This document shows positions 27,479 to 35,982 of a DNA stretch of 64,000 nucleotides, piece after piece; position 1 is the first letter of the stretch; each line of letters opens with the position of its first letter. The DNA is taken from positions 496,001 through 560,000 of the forward strand of contig CAVYPC010000002.1 in NCBI GenBank assembly GCA_963770315.1, written 5' to 3'. Source of the stretch: VRUE01 sp963770315. GTDB lineage: Bacteria > Actinomycetota > Thermoleophilia > Solirubrobacterales > 70-9. The position numbers and the translations under genes are program-made. Under the pieces are notes generated by a model. That model saw only the letters and a list, made by a program, of their open reading frames with translations. It ran no database searches and had not been told where the DNA came from.

Positions 27479-29584
27479 GTGCGGCAGTACGATTGCCCGA
27501 TCGACGATCCCGCTCTCTATTTCAACCGCGAGCTTTCCTGGCTCGACTTCAACCAACGGGTTCTGGAACTGGCCGAGGATCCCGAGGTTCCGCTGCTGGA
27601 GCGGGTCAGGTTCTGCGCGATCTACGCCTCCAACCTGGACGAGTTCTTCATGGTCCGGGTCGCCGGGCTCTTCGACCAGCTCGACGCCGGGATCGACGCC
27701 CGCGGGCCTGACGGCCTCGCCTCCAAAGAGCAGATCGACGCGATCCAACCGCGCGTGCTTGAGCTGGACACCCGCCTGCACAGCTGCTTCAACGGGACGC
27801 TGCGCCCAGCGCTGGAGGGGCAGGGGGTCCGCATCGTCTCGCTGGAGACTGCGAGCGAGCAGGAGCGCCGCGAAATCGACACCCGCTTTCATGAGCAGGT
27901 CTTCCCGGCGCTGACCCCGCTCGTCGTCGGCCTCGGCCGGCCCTTCCCGTACATCTCCAACCTCTCGCTCAGCCTCGGCGTGCTGCTCCGCGACCCCGAC
28001 AGCGGCACCGAGATCATCGCCCGGGTCAAGGTGCCGAAGGAGCTGCTCGGTCGTTTCCTGCGGGTGGGCGAGCGAAACGAGGTTTTCGTGCCGTTGGAGG
28101 AGGCGATCGCGGCAAACCTCGACGCGCTTTTCCCCGGTGCCGAGGTTGTCGACCACGGCTACTTCCGGGTCACCCGCGACGCCGACTTCACGATCTCAGA
28201 CGAGGCCGACGACCTGCTGCAGGCCGTCCAGGACGAGCTCCGCCGCCGCCGCTTCGGCGAGGTCGTGCGGCTCGAGGTGGCGGCGGGGATGAACGCGAAG
28301 CTGCGCGGCCAGCTGATCGACGCTCTGCGGCTCGAAGACCGCGAGGTCTACGACGTCGACGGACTGATCGACTTGGCCGACCTCGGCGACGTCGTCGACG
28401 CCTCCGGCAGCCACCCGGAGCTGCGCTACGAGCCCTGGTCGCCGGTGACCCAGCCGCGCCTGCAGGGGGAGGACGGGGACCCGGTCGACATCTTCGCCGC
28501 GATCCGCCAGGGCGACATCCTCGTCCACCATCCCTACGACTCCTTCGCCAGCTCGGTCGAGCGTTTCGTCGAGCAGGCCGTCGCCGACCCCGACGTGCTG
28601 GCGATCAAGCAGACGGTGTATCGGACCAGCGATGACTCGCCGCTGGTGCCGGCTTTGATCCGCGCCTCAGAACGGGGCAAGCAGGCGGTCTGCATGGTCG
28701 AGCTGAAAGCCCGTTTCGACGAGGAGGCCAACATCCACTGGGCGAAGTCGCTGGAGGAGGCCGGCGTCCACGTCGTCTACGGCATCCCGGGGCTGAAGAC
28801 CCACGTCAAGGCGATCCTGGTCGCCCGCCGCGAGGGCGACCGGGTGCGCGAGTACGTCCACATCGGCACCGGCAACTACAACCCGACGACGGCTCGCCTC
28901 TACACCGACCTCGGCCTCTTCACCGCCGATCCCGAGATCGGCGCCGACGTAGCCGAGATGTTCAACTTCCTCACCGGCTACGGGCGCCCCGCCGGGTACC
29001 GCAAGCTGCTGGTCTCGCCGACCACGATGCGCGATCGCATTCTCGGCGAGATCGAGACCACCGTCGAGGCACACCGCGCCGGCGAGGAGGCGCGGATCGC
29101 GTTGAAGATGAACGCGCTGGTCGACGCCCGCTGCATCCAGGCGCTGTACGAGGCCTCGCGGGCGGGGGTAAGGGTTGACCTCAACGTGCGCGGCGTCTGC
29201 TGCCTGCGGCCGGGGGTGCCGGAGGTCTCGGACAACATCCGCGTTGTCTCGATCGTCGGCCGTTTCCTCGAGCACTCGCGGATCTACGCCTTCCGCCGCG
29301 GCGAGGAGACCCGGGTCCTGACCGGCTCGGCGGACCTGATGCCGCGTAACCTCGACAGTCGGGTCGAGCTGGTCGCTCCGATCGAAGACGAGGATCTGCG
29401 GGCGGAGCTGCTCGACGTGCTCGAGCGCTGCTTTGCCGAGAACGCCAACGCCTGGGAGCTCGGCGCCGATGGCGCCTGGACGCGGCTCGCGGCGCCCCCG
29501 GGGGAACGCCGGAGCGTGCAGGAGGAGCTGCGCGAGCGCCACAGCGTCCGCGCCGCCGAGCATCTTGCCGCGGCGCCCGGCTGA
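27479..29584 (+). CDS. ppk1: Polyphosphate kinase 1
   Basis: 701 residues from GTG 27479. The N-domain is NRELSWLDFNQRVLELA. The phosphorylated His lies in the C-terminal PLD-like domains: His442 (KTHVKAI) and His461 (YVHIGTGNYNP), 19 residues apart as in E. coli His435/His454. PPK1 reversibly polymerises ATP gamma-phosphate into polyphosphate. Together with the ppx-like and CHAD genes and the DUF47/PiT pair downstream, it forms a polyphosphate storage module. Confidence 0.97.
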   Translation: MRQYDCPIDDPALYFNRELSWLDFNQRVLELAEDPEVPLLERVRFCAIYASNLDEFFMVRVAGLFDQLDAGIDARGPDGLASKEQIDAIQPRVLELDTRLHSCFNGTLRPALEGQGVRIVSLETASEQERREIDTRFHEQVFPALTPLVVGLGRPFPYISNLSLSLGVLLRDPDSGTEIIARVKVPKELLGRFLRVGERNEVFVPLEEAIAANLDALFPGAEVVDHGYFRVTRDADFTISDEADDLLQAVQDELRRRRFGEVVRLEVAAGMNAKLRGQLIDALRLEDREVYDVDGLIDLADLGDVVDASGSHPELRYEPWSPVTQPRLQGEDGDPVDIFAAIRQGDILVHHPYDSFASSVERFVEQAVADPDVLAIKQTVYRTSDDSPLVPALIRASERGKQAVCMVELKARFDEEANIHWAKSLEEAGVHVVYGIPGLKTHVKAILVARREGDRVREYVHIGTGNYNPTTARLYTDLGLFTADPEIGADVAEMFNFLTGYGRPAGYRKLLVSPTTMRDRILGEIETTVEAHRAGEEARIALKMNALVDARCIQALYEASRAGVRVDLNVRGVCCLRPGVPEVSDNIRVVSIVGRFLEHSRIYAFRRGEETRVLTGSADLMPRNLDSRVELVAPIEDEDLRAELLDVLERCFAENANAWELGADGAWTRLAAPPGERRSVQEELRERHSVRAAEHLAAAPG

Positions 29585-29633
29585 GCTCGATATGGGGCAC
29601 GGCCGAGACTGGCACGATCACTAGGATTGGCGC

Positions 29634-30254
29634 GTGGTCCGCCTCTCCCTTCTACCGCGTGACAGCGCCTTCTTCGATCTCTTCATCGAGGCCGGCAAGA
29701 ACACCGTTCACGCCGCCCACCTGCTCGACGAGATGATGGGCGTCTGGCCCGATGAAACCGACCTGTCGCGGGAGATCCTCAAGGCCGAGCAGGAGGGCGA
29801 CCGGATCACCCACGACATCATCAAGCGGCTGAATTCCACGTTCGTGACGCCGATCGACCGCGAGGACATCTATCGCCTGGCGACCCAGATGGACGACATC
29901 GTCGATTTCACCGAGGAAGCAGCCGACCTGCTCGGCCTCTACCAGATCGAAGCGCCGATGGCGCAGGCGCAGGCGCTGACCAAAGTGCTGGTGGCCGCCT
30001 GCGAGCAGCTCTCCGCCGGGTTGGAGCACCTGCGCGAGCTGAAGGGCCTGGATCGGTACTGGATCGAGATCCACCGGCTCGAGAACGAGGGTGACCGGAT
30101 CTCTCGCGACGCGGTCGCCTCGTTGTTCTCGAACGGGATTGACCCGATGGTCGTGATTCGCTGGAAGGACATGTTCGCCGTGCTCGAGAACTCGATCGAC
30201 GCGACCGAGACCGCGGCGCAGATACTCGAGGGCATCGTAATTAAAAATTCGTGA
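29634..30254 (+). CDS. DUF47 (PhoU-like) PiT accessory protein
   Basis: 206 residues, GTG start 6 nt after TAGGAT. It is an all-helical PhoU-like protein: EQEGDRITHDIIKRLNSTFV, DREDIYRLATQMDDIVDF and RLENEGDRISRDAVASLF. DUF47 proteins are usually encoded beside PiT transporters and modulate phosphate uptake. The transporter follows 19 bp downstream. Confidence 0.93.
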   Translation: MVRLSLLPRDSAFFDLFIEAGKNTVHAAHLLDEMMGVWPDETDLSREILKAEQEGDRITHDIIKRLNSTFVTPIDREDIYRLATQMDDIVDFTEEAADLLGLYQIEAPMAQAQALTKVLVAACEQLSAGLEHLRELKGLDRYWIEIHRLENEGDRISRDAVASLFSNGIDPMVVIRWKDMFAVLENSIDATETAAQILEGIVIKNS

Positions 30255-30273
30255 CTGCCTCAGATCGTCACCA

Positions 30274-31371
30274 GTGAGTTCCGACGTCATCATGGTGATC
30301 GTCGTTGGCACGGCACTGGCCTTCGACTTCACCAACGGGTTTCATGACACGGCGAACGTGGTCGCGACCTCGATCTCGACCGGCGCGGCCCGGCCGCAGG
30401 TGGCGATCGGGTTCGCCTCGCTGCTCAACTTCGTCGGTGCCTTCATCTCGATCTCGGTTGCCGCGACGGTTGCCAACGACGTCGTCGACGCCGCCGTGAT
30501 CACGCCGACGATCGTCTTCGCCGGGCTGATCGGCGCGATCGCCTGGAACCTCATCACCTGGTGGTTCGGGTTGCCCTCCAGCTCGTCCCACGCGCTGATC
30601 GGCGGCGTGGTCGGCTCGGCGGTGGCGGCGGCGGGTGTCGATGCTGTGCTCGCCGAAGGGCTGGTGGGCAAAGTGCTGATCCCGGCGGTGATCGCCCCGC
30701 TCGTCGCCTTCGTGGTCGCCGGGCTCAGCATCGGCATCGTCTACCGGGTGGCGGGGCGGCAGCGGCCCGGCCCGGTTGCACGCGGCTTCCGCTATGGCCA
30801 GGTCATCTCCGGCGGCCTGCTGGCCCTGGCCCACGGCACCAACGACGCACAGAAGACGATGGGCGTGATCACCCTGGCGCTGATCGCCAACGGCACCCTG
30901 GCGGCAAACGCCGATCCGCCCCTCTGGGTGATCGTCTCGGCGGCGACGGCGATCGCGCTTGGCACCTACATCGGCGGCTGGCGGATCATCCGCACGACCG
31001 GCAGTCGCATCATCAAGATGGATGCGGCGCAGGGATTCTCGGCGCAGGGGGCGGGAGCGGCGGTGATCCTCGCCTCGACCCATTTCGGCTTCCCGCTCTC
31101 GACCACGCACGTGATCAACGGTGGTGTGATGGGCGCCGGGGCAGGCAAGCGGGTCTCCGCGGTGCGCTGGGGGGTGGCCGGGAACATCGTCTTCGCCTGG
31201 CTGCTGACCCTCCCCGCCGCCGCCGCGATCGGCGCCGCCGCCTACGGCCTGACTCGGGTGTTCGGCACGGGCGCGCTGGGGCCGGTCCTGGTCACCCTGA
31301 TGGCGCTTGGCCTCGTTGTCGCCGCCTTCGCGCGGCGGTCCCAGCAGGGCGCGCCGGTCCCGGCAAGCTGA
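30274..31371 (+). CDS. pit: Inorganic phosphate transporter, PiT family
   Basis: 365 residues, GTG start, about ten membrane helices. The duplicated PiT signatures are clear: DFTNGFHDTANVVATSIS near the N-terminus, ALAHGTNDAQKTMGVITLA in the middle, and SSSHALIGG and LSTTHVINGGVMG. This is a low-affinity metal-phosphate symporter, complementing the high-affinity Pst system 11 kb upstream. Confidence 0.95.
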   Translation: MSSDVIMVIVVGTALAFDFTNGFHDTANVVATSISTGAARPQVAIGFASLLNFVGAFISISVAATVANDVVDAAVITPTIVFAGLIGAIAWNLITWWFGLPSSSSHALIGGVVGSAVAAAGVDAVLAEGLVGKVLIPAVIAPLVAFVVAGLSIGIVYRVAGRQRPGPVARGFRYGQVISGGLLALAHGTNDAQKTMGVITLALIANGTLAANADPPLWVIVSAATAIALGTYIGGWRIIRTTGSRIIKMDAAQGFSAQGAGAAVILASTHFGFPLSTTHVINGGVMGAGAGKRVSAVRWGVAGNIVFAWLLTLPAAAAIGAAAYGLTRVFGTGALGPVLVTLMALGLVVAAFARRSQQGAPVPAS

Positions 31372-31374
31372 CCC

Positions 31375-31611
31375 GTGGCGACGATCCTCGAGACCAGGGA
31401 CCTGATCGAGACCGTCGTCGCCTCGTTGGTCGCCGGGGTCGGTATCACCGCGATCTTCTCCGTGGCGATCTGGGGAGGTGTTCGCTTCGTCGACCTCAGC
31501 CGCGGAGGGCGGCCGCTTGCCGCCGGGGCGGCGGCGGCGCTTGCGGGCCTGGCGCTGGCCACGACCCTGGCCGCGGTCGCGTTTGGCATCGTCGTGATGA
31601 CCTCGAAGTAG
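31375..31611 (+). CDS. Small two-helix membrane protein
   Basis: 78 residues starting at GTG, 3 nt after the PiT stop, so it is probably co-transcribed. Two hydrophobic helices (ETVVASLVAGVGITAIFSVA and GAAAALAGLALATTLAAVAF) are joined by a loop FVDLSRGGR. No family is recognised. It may accompany the transporter. Confidence 0.55.
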   Translation: MATILETRDLIETVVASLVAGVGITAIFSVAIWGGVRFVDLSRGGRPLAAGAAAALAGLALATTLAAVAFGIVVMTSK

Positions 31612-31629
31612 CGGCGTACAATTTTTCTT

Positions 31630-31980
31630 GTGCGTAACCTGCGAAACGTCGCGATCGTCCTGCTGCTTGCCTTGGCGGTGGCCTTCGCCCCCGCGGGCGG
31701 CAACGCGGCAGATGCGATCCTGACGGCGATCACGATGGGCTTCCTGGCGGGGATCGCCTGGACCGTGTTTGTCTTGAGCCGCCAGAACCAGCTAACCCTG
31801 GCGGCGCTGAGCGACGGCCGCCGGGCGATCCTCTACGCCGCGCTGGGCATGATCGCGCTGCTGATCGCCGGCAGCGACGAGCTCTTTTCCAGCGGCGGCG
31901 GCACGCTCGTCTGGATCCTCCTCCTCGGTGCTTCGGTGGCCGCCATCTGGAAGGTATGGACCGAGGCCAACGCTTACTGA
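31630..31980 (+). CDS. Hypothetical integral membrane protein
   Basis: 116 residues from GTG, with TACAAT 7 nt upstream, so it has its own promoter. About four hydrophobic stretches (VAIVLLLALAVAFAPAGG, AITMGFLAGIAWTVFVLS, ILYAALGMIALLIAG, TLVWILLLGASVAAIW). No recognised domain. Confidence 0.6.
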   Translation: MRNLRNVAIVLLLALAVAFAPAGGNAADAILTAITMGFLAGIAWTVFVLSRQNQLTLAALSDGRRAILYAALGMIALLIAGSDELFSSGGGTLVWILLLGASVAAIWKVWTEANAY

Positions 31981-32000
31981 GTCGCCGCAAACGCGTTACA

Positions 32001-32031
32001 GACTTTTTCGACTGAGCGCGCCACACGCGCG
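32001..32031 (+). promoter_or_regulatory. Conserved upstream element of the Tad-like operon
   Basis: A TTTTTCGACTGAGCGCGCC core lies 39 nt (from GCGCGCC) before the GTG of the first TadE gene. A closely related sequence at the same distance precedes the pilin-hydrolase gene at 33976. It is probably a shared promoter or operator. Confidence 0.5.
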
Positions 32032-32054
32032 TTTGGGGCTGGGATGGTCGGGCC

Positions 32055-32408
32055 GTGTCGTGCCAGGCCGCCAGCAGCTTTCGCAGGGAGGGCGGGACCG
32101 CGTCGGTCGAGTTGGTCGCCGCGGTCCCGTTCCTGTTGCTGGCGGTCCTGGTGGCGGCACAAATTGGGCTTGCCGGGCAGGCGCTGTGGTCGGCTGGGGT
32201 GGCGGCACGGGCGGGAGCACGGGCGGCGCTGGTCGGAGGGGACGCGAAGGCCGCGGCGCGGCGGGCCCTGCCGCCGCTGATGCGGTCCGAGGCGGAGGTG
32301 AGCGGCGTGGACACGGTCTCCGTCCGGGTTGCGATCCCCCGGCTCCTGCCCGGCATGCCGCGCTTGACTGTTAGCGCGAGGGCCGGATTGGCGGAAGGCG
32401 ATGGGTAG
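32055..32408 (+). CDS. TadE-like pilus assembly protein
   Basis: 117 residues, GTG start. The N-terminal pseudopilin motif GGTASVELVAAVPFLLLAVL has the Glu at position +5 expected after a type IV prepilin cleavage site. One hydrophobic helix and a small beta-rich exterior follow. TadE-type minor pilins belong to Flp/Tad secretion. It overlaps the next TadE gene by 8 bp. No TadA ATPase, TadB/C or prepilin peptidase lies in the window. Confidence 0.8.
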   Translation: MSCQAASSFRREGGTASVELVAAVPFLLLAVLVAAQIGLAGQALWSAGVAARAGARAALVGGDAKAAARRALPPLMRSEAEVSGVDTVSVRVAIPRLLPGMPRLTVSARAGLAEGDG

Positions 32409-32730
32409 AGAGGAGGGGCAGGCGACGGTGGAGCTGGTTGCCGCGCTGCCGGCGTTGCTGCTGGCGGGGTTGCTCGCCCTGCAGCTGCTCGCCACCGGCT
32501 ACGCCTTGACCCTCGCCGACGGCGCCGCCGAGGCTGGTGCTCTGGCGCTGGCCTCGGGGCGTCCCGCCGTCGCCGCTGCCCGTGAGGCACTGCCGGGCTG
32601 GGCCGAGGACGATGTCGACGTCTCTGTAGGCGGCGGGCGCGTCAGCGTGCGCCTGCGGCCGCCGTCGCCGCTGCCCGCGATCGCCGAGCGGCTCGCCGTT
32701 ACCTCCTCGGCCGCGGCGAGACCTAGATGA
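32401..32730 (+). CDS. TadE-like pilus assembly protein (second copy)
   Basis: 109 residues. The N-terminal EGQATVELVAALPALLLAGL repeats the prepilin motif of the gene before it, with which it overlaps. A single membrane helix and a short exterior follow. It shares its stop with the next start (ATGA). The two copies probably arose by duplication and diverged. Confidence 0.78.
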   Translation: MGREEGQATVELVAALPALLLAGLLALQLLATGYALTLADGAAEAGALALASGRPAVAAAREALPGWAEDDVDVSVGGGRVSVRLRPPSPLPAIAERLAVTSSAAARPR

Positions 32731-33398
32731 TCGAGATGACGGGGGTCTTCGCCATGCGGGCTGAGGTTGGCGGCTCCAGTCGCGGGCCGGTCGTTCTGGT
32801 CACCTCGGTTGGCGCCGCGACCGGATCCAAGGCGGCCGCCGCAGCGCTCGCCTGCGCCGGCTCCGAGGCGGATCGGGCAGGGTTGCTGATCGACCTGGCG
32901 AGCGGCCGGGCGCCGCGCCCGGCGCTGATCGCGACGGCCGCCGCCCGTGAGCTGGAGGAGCGACTGGCGGTTCATCTCCCGCAGGCTGAGGTCGCCTCCC
33001 GCGGGCAGCTCTGTCAGCTCGCCCTGGCCGCCGATCCGAGTGGCCTCGACGGCATCGCCGCTGCCCTGCCGACCGTCCGCGACTCGGTCGCCGTGGTCCA
33101 CCTGCCGCCACACCTGCTGCAGCCAGCGCTCGAGGAGTCGCGCATCGAAGCGAGCGCCGTGCTCTTGCGCGCCGATCTGGCGGAGGACCGCTCGTTGACG
33201 GCGCTGGCAGCCGGCGATCTGATCGGGCGTGGCTTGCGGATCGCGGTGCTCAAGCGACCGCTCGGCTGGATTGCCGCGCGCCGGGCCCTGCTGGGGGCGC
33301 TATCGCCAGACGGCGGCGGACTCCCCGCTCGCGCACGCGAGCGCCTGCTGGGCGCGACGCGGGGCCTCGCGACCGGCGAGCGGGGGCTCGTCCGCTAA
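32727..33398 (+). CDS. P-loop-like protein of the Tad locus (degenerate CpaE/MinD type)
   Basis: 223 residues. The N-terminus VVLVTSVGAATGSKAAAAAL resembles a Walker A strand-loop-helix but lacks the canonical GKT/S. LLIDLASG follows as a possible Walker B. The rest is Ala/Leu-rich without a known family. Position within a TadE operon suggests a degenerate CpaE-like localisation ATPase. Another fold is possible. Confidence 0.5.
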   Translation: MIEMTGVFAMRAEVGGSSRGPVVLVTSVGAATGSKAAAAALACAGSEADRAGLLIDLASGRAPRPALIATAAARELEERLAVHLPQAEVASRGQLCQLALAADPSGLDGIAAALPTVRDSVAVVHLPPHLLQPALEESRIEASAVLLRADLAEDRSLTALAAGDLIGRGLRIAVLKRPLGWIAARRALLGALSPDGGGLPARARERLLGATRGLATGERGLVR

Positions 33399-33402
33399 CG
33401 CG

Positions 33403-33855
33403 CTATGGGGTGGCGGCGTGCCAGGTGCCGACGTCCTTGAAGCCCTCGCCGTTGGCTTCGCCCTTCTTCGAGTCGTCGTCGAAGGTGTAGAGCGGCCGGC
33501 CTTCGAAGCTCACCTGGCGCAAGCCGTTGTCGGGACGCTTGACGGTGCCGAGCGCGACCGGGCCGGCGGGCTTGACGCCGGCCGCCACGACCAGCGGATG
33601 CCAGTCCTTGAGACAGGAGCCCTTGCAGATGAAGGTGCCGTGCTTCTCGGCGCTCAGGGTGTAGAGGGTGAGGCCGTTGTTTGCGGTCAGGACCGTCTTG
33701 CCGAGGGCCTGGCTGTGCGCCTCCTTGACCACGCTCTTCGTCGTCTTCGCTGCCGCAAGGCCGGCGAAGAGGCCGGCGGCGGCCAGGATCGCGACTAGCG
33801 GAAGGATCGCGCGGCTTGGCGTGTATCGGCGGTGACTCGTTCGGGATTGCGGCAT
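33403..33855 (-). CDS. Secreted COG4315-type repeat protein
   Basis: 150 residues with a signal peptide (ILPLVAILAAAGLFAGLAAA). Two copies of the secreted repeat motif follow: GLTLYTLSAEKHGTFICKGS and RPLYTFDDDSKKGEANGEGF. The protein ends KDVGTWHAATP. The family (lipoprotein_15/COG4315) has no assigned activity. This copy lacks a lipobox Cys. A GAGGAG site lies 4 nt before the ATG. It is encoded opposite to the Tad-like genes around it. Confidence 0.8.
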   Translation of the reverse strand: MPQSRTSHRRYTPSRAILPLVAILAAAGLFAGLAAAKTTKSVVKEAHSQALGKTVLTANNGLTLYTLSAEKHGTFICKGSCLKDWHPLVVAAGVKPAGPVALGTVKRPDNGLRQVSFEGRPLYTFDDDSKKGEANGEGFKDVGTWHAATP

Positions 33856-33920
33856 GACGCTCCTCGGGTCGGTTGCGGCTCGCCCGTCTTACGGACGCGA
33901 TTCCGCGATGGTTCGATCTC

Positions 33921-33952
33921 ACATCTTTTCGATTCTGCGCGCCACGCGTGCG
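33921..33952 (+). promoter_or_regulatory. Second copy of the Tad-locus upstream element
   Basis: ATCTTTTCGATTCTGCGCGC is followed by CACGCGTGCG. GCGCGCC begins at 33937, exactly 39 nt before ATG 33976, the same offset as in the element at 32001-32031. The downstream GATGGTCG is also shared. Confidence 0.5.
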
Positions 33953-33975
33953 CCCGCGCCCGCGATGGTCGCGAC

Positions 33976-35298
33976 ATGGACGATCGCAGGCAGGCGGGGC
34001 AGGCTCTGCTCTTGGCCCTTGGGGGAGCCTTTGCGCTGATCGCCGCGGCTCTGGGGCTGGTGGCGATAGCGGGGGCCGTGACCGGGAAAGGGAGGGCGCA
34101 GCGGGCAGCCGATCTAGCGGCGATCTCGGCGGCGCGGTCGATGCGCGACGACCTGGCGCGGCTGCTGGCCCCGCCGACCCTGCCGAACGGGTTGCCCAAT
34201 CCAGCGCATATGGAGAAGGCCGCCTATCTGTCGCGCGCGCGGGTTGCGGCTGACGAGGCGGCGGCGGCAAACGAAGTCGCGGCGGCGCGCCTGCGGGTGT
34301 CCTTCCCCGATTTGTCCTCCTTCGCCCCGCTGCGGGTCGAGGCCGTAGTTGTCGGCAGCGTCGGCGCGCAGCGGGTCGAGGCCTCGGCCGTGGCCGAAGC
34401 CGCTGCGCCGGCGGCGAGCGGCGGCTCGATGCCCTCCGTGGCCAGCGGCGGCGGTTACGGCGGGCCGCTCGTCTACCGCAACGGAGAGGGAATGCGGCCC
34501 GACGTCGGCACCGCCTTCGACCGGATGGCCGCCGCGGCGGCGCGTGCCGGTCTGGCGCTGGTCGTCAACTCCGGCTTTCGCTCCGACGCCGAACAGGCGG
34601 CGCTCTTCGCCGCCCATCCCGACCCGAGATGGGTCGCCCCGCCGGGCCACTCGTTGCACCGCTGCGCAACCGAGCTCGACCTCGGGCCGGAATCCGCCTA
34701 CGGCTGGCTGGCCGCAAACGCCGCCCACTTCGGCTTCGTCCAGCGCTACTCGTGGGAGGCCTGGCACTACGGATACGATCGCCCGCCGGCGCCCTGCTCG
34801 GAGGCCGGCAACGCGATCGGCGCGACGGGGGGCGGGGGAGACGGAGCGCTGGCCGAAGCCGGGCTTCCCTCGTTCGTCCCAAGCCGCTTCCGAACGCCGC
34901 TGCTGCGCGCCGCCGCGCATTGGAACGTCTCCGCGGCGCTGCTCGCCGCGCAGCTGATGGCCGAGTCGAACTTCAACCCGTTCGCGGTCTCGCCGGCGGG
35001 CGCCCAGGGCATCGCCCAGTTCATCCCCTCGACCGCCGCCGCCTACGGCCTCGGCGACCCCTTCGACCCGGCAGCGGCGATCGACGCCCAGGCCCACTTG
35101 ATGTCGGACCTGATCCGCCAGCTCGGCTCCCCCCAGCTGGCCCTGGCCGCCTACAACGCCGGCCCTGGCGCGGTCGAAGCCTGCCACTGCGTTCCGCCCT
35201 ACCCCGAGACCCAGGCCTATGTCAGCCGAATCCTCGCCCTGCTGGGCGGCGCTGGGGCGCTGGCTGCGCCGACGTTCGAAGTAAGGCTCGTGGCTTAG
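33976..35298 (+). CDS. Pilin-like N-terminus fused to D,D-carboxypeptidase and SLT transglycosylase domains
   Basis: 440 residues from ATG 33976. N-terminal RQAGQALLLALGGAFALIAA plus RAQRAADLAAISAARSM matches TadE/TadG-like proteins. Residues about 165-275 form a VanY-type carboxypeptidase: NSGFRSDAEQAALF, SLHRCATELD (His and Asp metal ligands) and EAWHYGY. Residues about 295-430 form a lytic transglycosylase: LMAESNFNPFAVSPAGAQGI with the catalytic Glu, then LALAAYNAGPGAVEA. It would cut both the glycan and the peptide parts of the wall, perhaps opening a path for a pilus. This combination is unusual. Confidence 0.82.
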   Translation: MDDRRQAGQALLLALGGAFALIAAALGLVAIAGAVTGKGRAQRAADLAAISAARSMRDDLARLLAPPTLPNGLPNPAHMEKAAYLSRARVAADEAAAANEVAAARLRVSFPDLSSFAPLRVEAVVVGSVGAQRVEASAVAEAAAPAASGGSMPSVASGGGYGGPLVYRNGEGMRPDVGTAFDRMAAAAARAGLALVVNSGFRSDAEQAALFAAHPDPRWVAPPGHSLHRCATELDLGPESAYGWLAANAAHFGFVQRYSWEAWHYGYDRPPAPCSEAGNAIGATGGGGDGALAEAGLPSFVPSRFRTPLLRAAAHWNVSAALLAAQLMAESNFNPFAVSPAGAQGIAQFIPSTAAAYGLGDPFDPAAAIDAQAHLMSDLIRQLGSPQLALAAYNAGPGAVEACHCVPPYPETQAYVSRILALLGGAGALAAPTFEVRLVA

Positions 35299-35317
35299 AA
35301 TGGGCTAAACTATGTGT

Positions 35318-35581
35318 ATGCGTTTACACATTAATTTGGATGACGATCTGGCGCATGAGGTCGATGAGCTGGCGGGTCCCCGTGGCCGCAGCAAGTACAT
35401 CCGCGAGGCGATAGCGGCGAAAGTAGACGTAGACCGCAGAATCGCTGTGCGTCGGCGGTTCTTTGGGTCGATTCCCGACTTCGCTCCTTGGATGACGCCT
35501 GAGTGGATCAGCGAGAATCGCAAGCAGGAAAGCGAGGAGCGCGAGGAGAAGTTGGCCAAGCACTGGCGGCGTGAGGACTGA
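35318..35581 (+). CDS. Ribbon-helix-helix antitoxin (VapB type)
   Basis: 87 residues from ATG 35318, 6 nt after TAAACT. The N-terminal RLHINLDDDLAHEVDELAG, then GRSKYIREAIAAKV, is a ribbon-helix-helix DNA-binding domain. An acidic C-terminal tail would wrap the toxin. The PIN toxin gene follows after 3 bp. Confidence 0.85.
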   Translation: MRLHINLDDDLAHEVDELAGPRGRSKYIREAIAAKVDVDRRIAVRRRFFGSIPDFAPWMTPEWISENRKQESEEREEKLAKHWRRED

Positions 35582-35584
35582 TTC

Positions 35585-35971
35585 GTGGGCGTGGTGCTTG
35601 ACTCATCCGTGGTGATCGATCTGCTGCGAGGTAGCGCAGTCGATTCCAGCCTGCTCGACCCTGGGCGTGAGCCGGTGATCGTCTCGACGGTCACCGTTCA
35701 TGAGGTCCTTGCTGGAATGAGAGCGGGAGAGGAGGAGCGCACGCAGGGGATGCTTTCCAGCTTCGCCGTGATTTCCTTTGGCCTGGGGGAGGCAGAGCTC
35801 AGCGCTAGGTGGCGGATGGAATACCGGGCACGCGGAGTCACGCTTAAGCTTGCCGATGCTGCAATTGCCGCCACTGCAGCGATTCGCAATCTTCCCCTTG
35901 CCACCGGCAACATCAAGGACTTTCCGATGCCGGAGCTGCGCGTCGAGCAGTGGCCGCCGTCGCCCGTTTAG
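35585..35971 (+). CDS. PIN-domain ribonuclease toxin (VapC type)
   Basis: 128 residues from GTG. PIN acidic residues are present: Asp in VVLDSSVVIDLL, Glu in VHEVLAG, Asp in KLADAAIAATA, and an Asn/Asp pair in ATGNIKDF. VapC toxins cut tRNA or rRNA under Mg. It is paired with the RHH antitoxin just upstream. Confidence 0.87.
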   Translation: MGVVLDSSVVIDLLRGSAVDSSLLDPGREPVIVSTVTVHEVLAGMRAGEEERTQGMLSSFAVISFGLGEAELSARWRMEYRARGVTLKLADAAIAATAAIRNLPLATGNIKDFPMPELRVEQWPPSPV

Positions 35972-35982
35972 ACTTCCGCCCG

